Positions 5,507 through 6,789 of a DNA stretch of 6,789 nucleotides are shown one piece after another. The notes below the pieces were generated by a model. The model was given only the letters and a program-made list of their open reading frames with translations. It had not been told where the DNA came from and did not search any database. The position numbers and the translations under genes were made by a program. The DNA comes from Bdellovibrionales bacterium (lineage in GTDB: Bacteria; Bdellovibrionota; Bdellovibrionia; Bdellovibrionales; JAMPXM01): contig SXRI01000410.1 in assembly GCA_005793615.1 (NCBI GenBank), positions 1 to 6,789 of the forward strand, given 5' to 3'. The stretch's first letter is position 1. Every line of letters begins with the position of its first letter.

Positions 5507-6789
5507 GGCTCGATTTCGAGGTAAACCGGCTTACTCCAGGTCGATTTCTGCGTCGATTTCTGCGTCGATTTCTGCGTCGATTTCTGCGTCGATTTCTGCG
5601 TCGATGTTTGGGTCGGTGTTTGGGTCGGTGTTTGAGCTGATCCGTTAGCACGGATTCGCCAATAGACGCGTCCCTTCAACTCCAGCCTCTCCAAGAGCAC
5701 CTTGGTGACCGGGATGGTGACGCTTTTGACCACATCTTCAAATTCGGCATCAAGTGCCACCTCGAGCGTATAAGTTTCCGCAAAAGGAACGGAAGCCCAA
5801 GAGAACTCGATCGAGATACGTCCTTGACGCGAAGGCGCAACCGCGGCGTTTTCAGGAGTGAGCGGCGTCGGAGCCACCAACGGGTTCTTTACTGGTGCCG
5901 CAACCTTGCTTGGTCCTTTGGTCGCGGGTACCCGGACCACCGAAGGCGCAGTGGAAGGCGTGGCCGGTCCAGCAAGAGGCGCCGCCACCGGTGGCGGCAG
6001 CAATAGTCGAACTTGCCCAGGCTTGCTAACACGACTCTGTACCGCGCCCGAACCGCGAGCCGTGACTCGCCAATAAACCTGTCCGGGAGCGCTCGCCTTC
6101 CAAGTCACTTGTTCCCGCGTGGTGGTTTGCTCCCAGAGTGTCTCCTGAAAATCCTTACTGCGTGCGATACTGACTGTGTAGTTGCGGGCCCCACGAACCG
6201 GATACCAAGCGAGTTCAATTTGCGCCTCAGCCTTTCCCTGCGAGCGTCCGCTTTTGCGGGAGCGACCTGAATCCGTCAATGTGCGCACCAGTTCAGGATT
6301 ACGTAGCACCGGAGCTGCCAGCTCGATCGGACGCTCGGGAGTTTTTTCAGGCGCGACCTTTTTAATCAGTGCCGCAATGGAGAATGCCCCAGGCGCACTC
6401 CACAAACCACGCCGCTCGCCTGAATCAACTACGCCGACACGCCAAAAATAACGGCCCTGTGGAATCGGCGGCAGTGTCCACCGACAGCCTTTCACTACGT
6501 CTTCACGAAGCGGCTTTGAGAACTCCACTTCAGTTGAGACCTGCACTCGATATTGTTCAACCAACGGTTTGCACGTCCACTCAAACTCATTTTGTTGATG
6601 TGCCCTGAAATCTCCAGGCAACATCACGCCGTTTTCCGGGCGAACGAGACGAACAGGTTCGAATCTGGAGAAAGCGAAACCTCGCGCCGGCGTCTCAGCC
6701 AAAGGGGAAGCCAAAGAGCTAGCAGACTGAGCACCTGGCTGATTGGACGCTTGCCGCACCAGACGCCAAAAATATTTTCCTTCTGGCAG
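5500..6789 (-). CDS. YxWR-repeat (Fn3-like) envelope protein, C-terminal part (5' end outside window)
   Basis: 429 codons and a stop are visible. The frame is open to the right edge. The only candidate start in view, GTG at 6759-6757, is not the start, because the preceding codons read LPEGKYFWRL, the end of another copy of the repeat found later. Numbering from that L: a partial module (1-10), module 1 (about 54-138: FEW, YRVQVS, LPPIPQGRYFWRVGVVD, LWSAPGAFSI), module 2 (191-261: IELAW, YTVSIA, APGQVYWRV), and module 3 (325-429: IEFSW, YTLEVAL, LKGRVYWRI, TWSKPVYLEI). The W / YxVxVS / GxYxWRV / WSxP order is that of Fn3-like beta sandwiches seen in bacterial surface and FecR-type proteins. 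Linkers are basic (174-186) and Pro/Ala-rich (264-314). A 32-residue tandem repeat interrupts module 3. There is no catalytic motif, so a structural or binding role is inferred. The protease gene follows on the same strand after 106 bp. Confidence 0.8.
   Translation of the reverse strand: MPEGKYFWRLVRQASNQPGAQSASSLASPLAETPARGFAFSRFEPVRLVRPENGVMLPGDFRAHQQNEFEWTCKPLVEQYRVQVSTEVEFSKPLREDVVKGCRWTLPPIPQGRYFWRVGVVDSGERRGLWSAPGAFSIAALIKKVAPEKTPERPIELAAPVLRNPELVRTLTDSGRSRKSGRSQGKAEAQIELAWYPVRGARNYTVSIARSKDFQETLWEQTTTREQVTWKASAPGQVYWRVTARGSGAVQSRVSKPGQVRLLLPPPVAAPLAGPATPSTAPSVVRVPATKGPSKVAAPVKNPLVAPTPLTPENAAVAPSRQGRISIEFSWASVPFAETYTLEVALDAEFEDVVKSVTIPVTKVLLERLELKGRVYWRIRANGSAQTPTQTPTQTSTQKSTQKSTQKSTQKSTQKSTWSKPVYLEIEPM
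5540..5635 (-). repeat. 12-bp tandem repeat, eight in-frame copies
   Basis: On the plus strand the unit GTCGATTTCTGC occurs five times without change (5540-5599). Three diverged copies follow: GTCGATGTTTGG (5600-5611), GTCGGTGTTTGG (5612-5623) and GTCGGTGTTTGA (5624-5635). On the coding minus strand this is QTPT-QTPT-QTST followed by five QKST, eight units of four residues with no frame break. The identical copies suggest recent slippage expansion from the QKST end. Confidence 0.95.

Noticed and set aside
5540..5635. CRISPR-like array
   Set aside because: The units are 12 bp, directly abutting with no spacers, and translate in frame as a four-residue protein repeat.
5824..6608. Plus-strand open frames of 60-89 codons opposite the repeat protein
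   Set aside because: They overlap one another and have Arg-rich, low-information translations, as expected for antisense of a Pro/Ala/Arg-rich gene.
6757..6759. GTG as start codon of the repeat protein
   Set aside because: The upstream in-frame codons continue a repeat motif (LPEGKYFWRL), so the gene begins outside the window.

Overview
The window looks like chromosomal DNA of a Gram-negative bacterium. The evidence is the start of an RND-type efflux transporter, a Sec signal peptide on a large zinc metalloprotease, and an envelope-type protein built of YxWR beta-sandwich repeats. Composition is moderate in G+C (judged by eye, not counted). The style of the repeat protein recalls predatory or environmental delta-type lineages such as Bdellovibrionota, but this is a weak inference. 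No mobile element, CRISPR array, tRNA or rRNA was seen.

Layout, left to right. Positions 1-59 (minus) hold the first 19 codons of an RND-family inner-membrane transporter that runs off the left edge. It lies 36 nt downstream of a complete nucleosidase gene of the MTA/SAH (MtnN/Pfs) type on the same strand (96-860), so the two are probably cotranscribed. A 128-bp divergent promoter region (861-988) separates the nucleosidase from a 12-TM APC-superfamily amino-acid permease (989-2440, plus). Both divergent genes lack a well-placed Shine-Dalgarno sequence and have promoter-like elements that would start transcription almost at the ATG, so both may be leaderless. A 67-nt gap with a -10-like box and a start-codon hairpin leads to a small cytoplasmic TPR-like protein of unknown function (2508-3068, plus). 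This gene converges tail to tail with a large secreted metalloprotease (3063-5393, minus). The two stop codons share one palindromic TCATGA.

Upstream of the protease on the minus strand is a repeat protein (5500 to beyond 6789). It has three complete modules and one partial module, proline/alanine-rich linkers, and a 12-bp x 8 in-frame tandem repeat inserted in the last module. Its real start lies outside the window.

Functionally there are two halves. The left half is small-molecule handling: purine/methionine salvage, amino-acid uptake and efflux. The right half is exported or surface proteins: a zinc protease and a modular repeat protein. The most checkable unusual items are the in-frame minisatellite, the nucleosidase-RND pairing, the probable leaderless divergent pair, the hairpin on the TPR gene start, and the divergent gluzincin protease. 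None amounts to a clearly new system from sequence alone.
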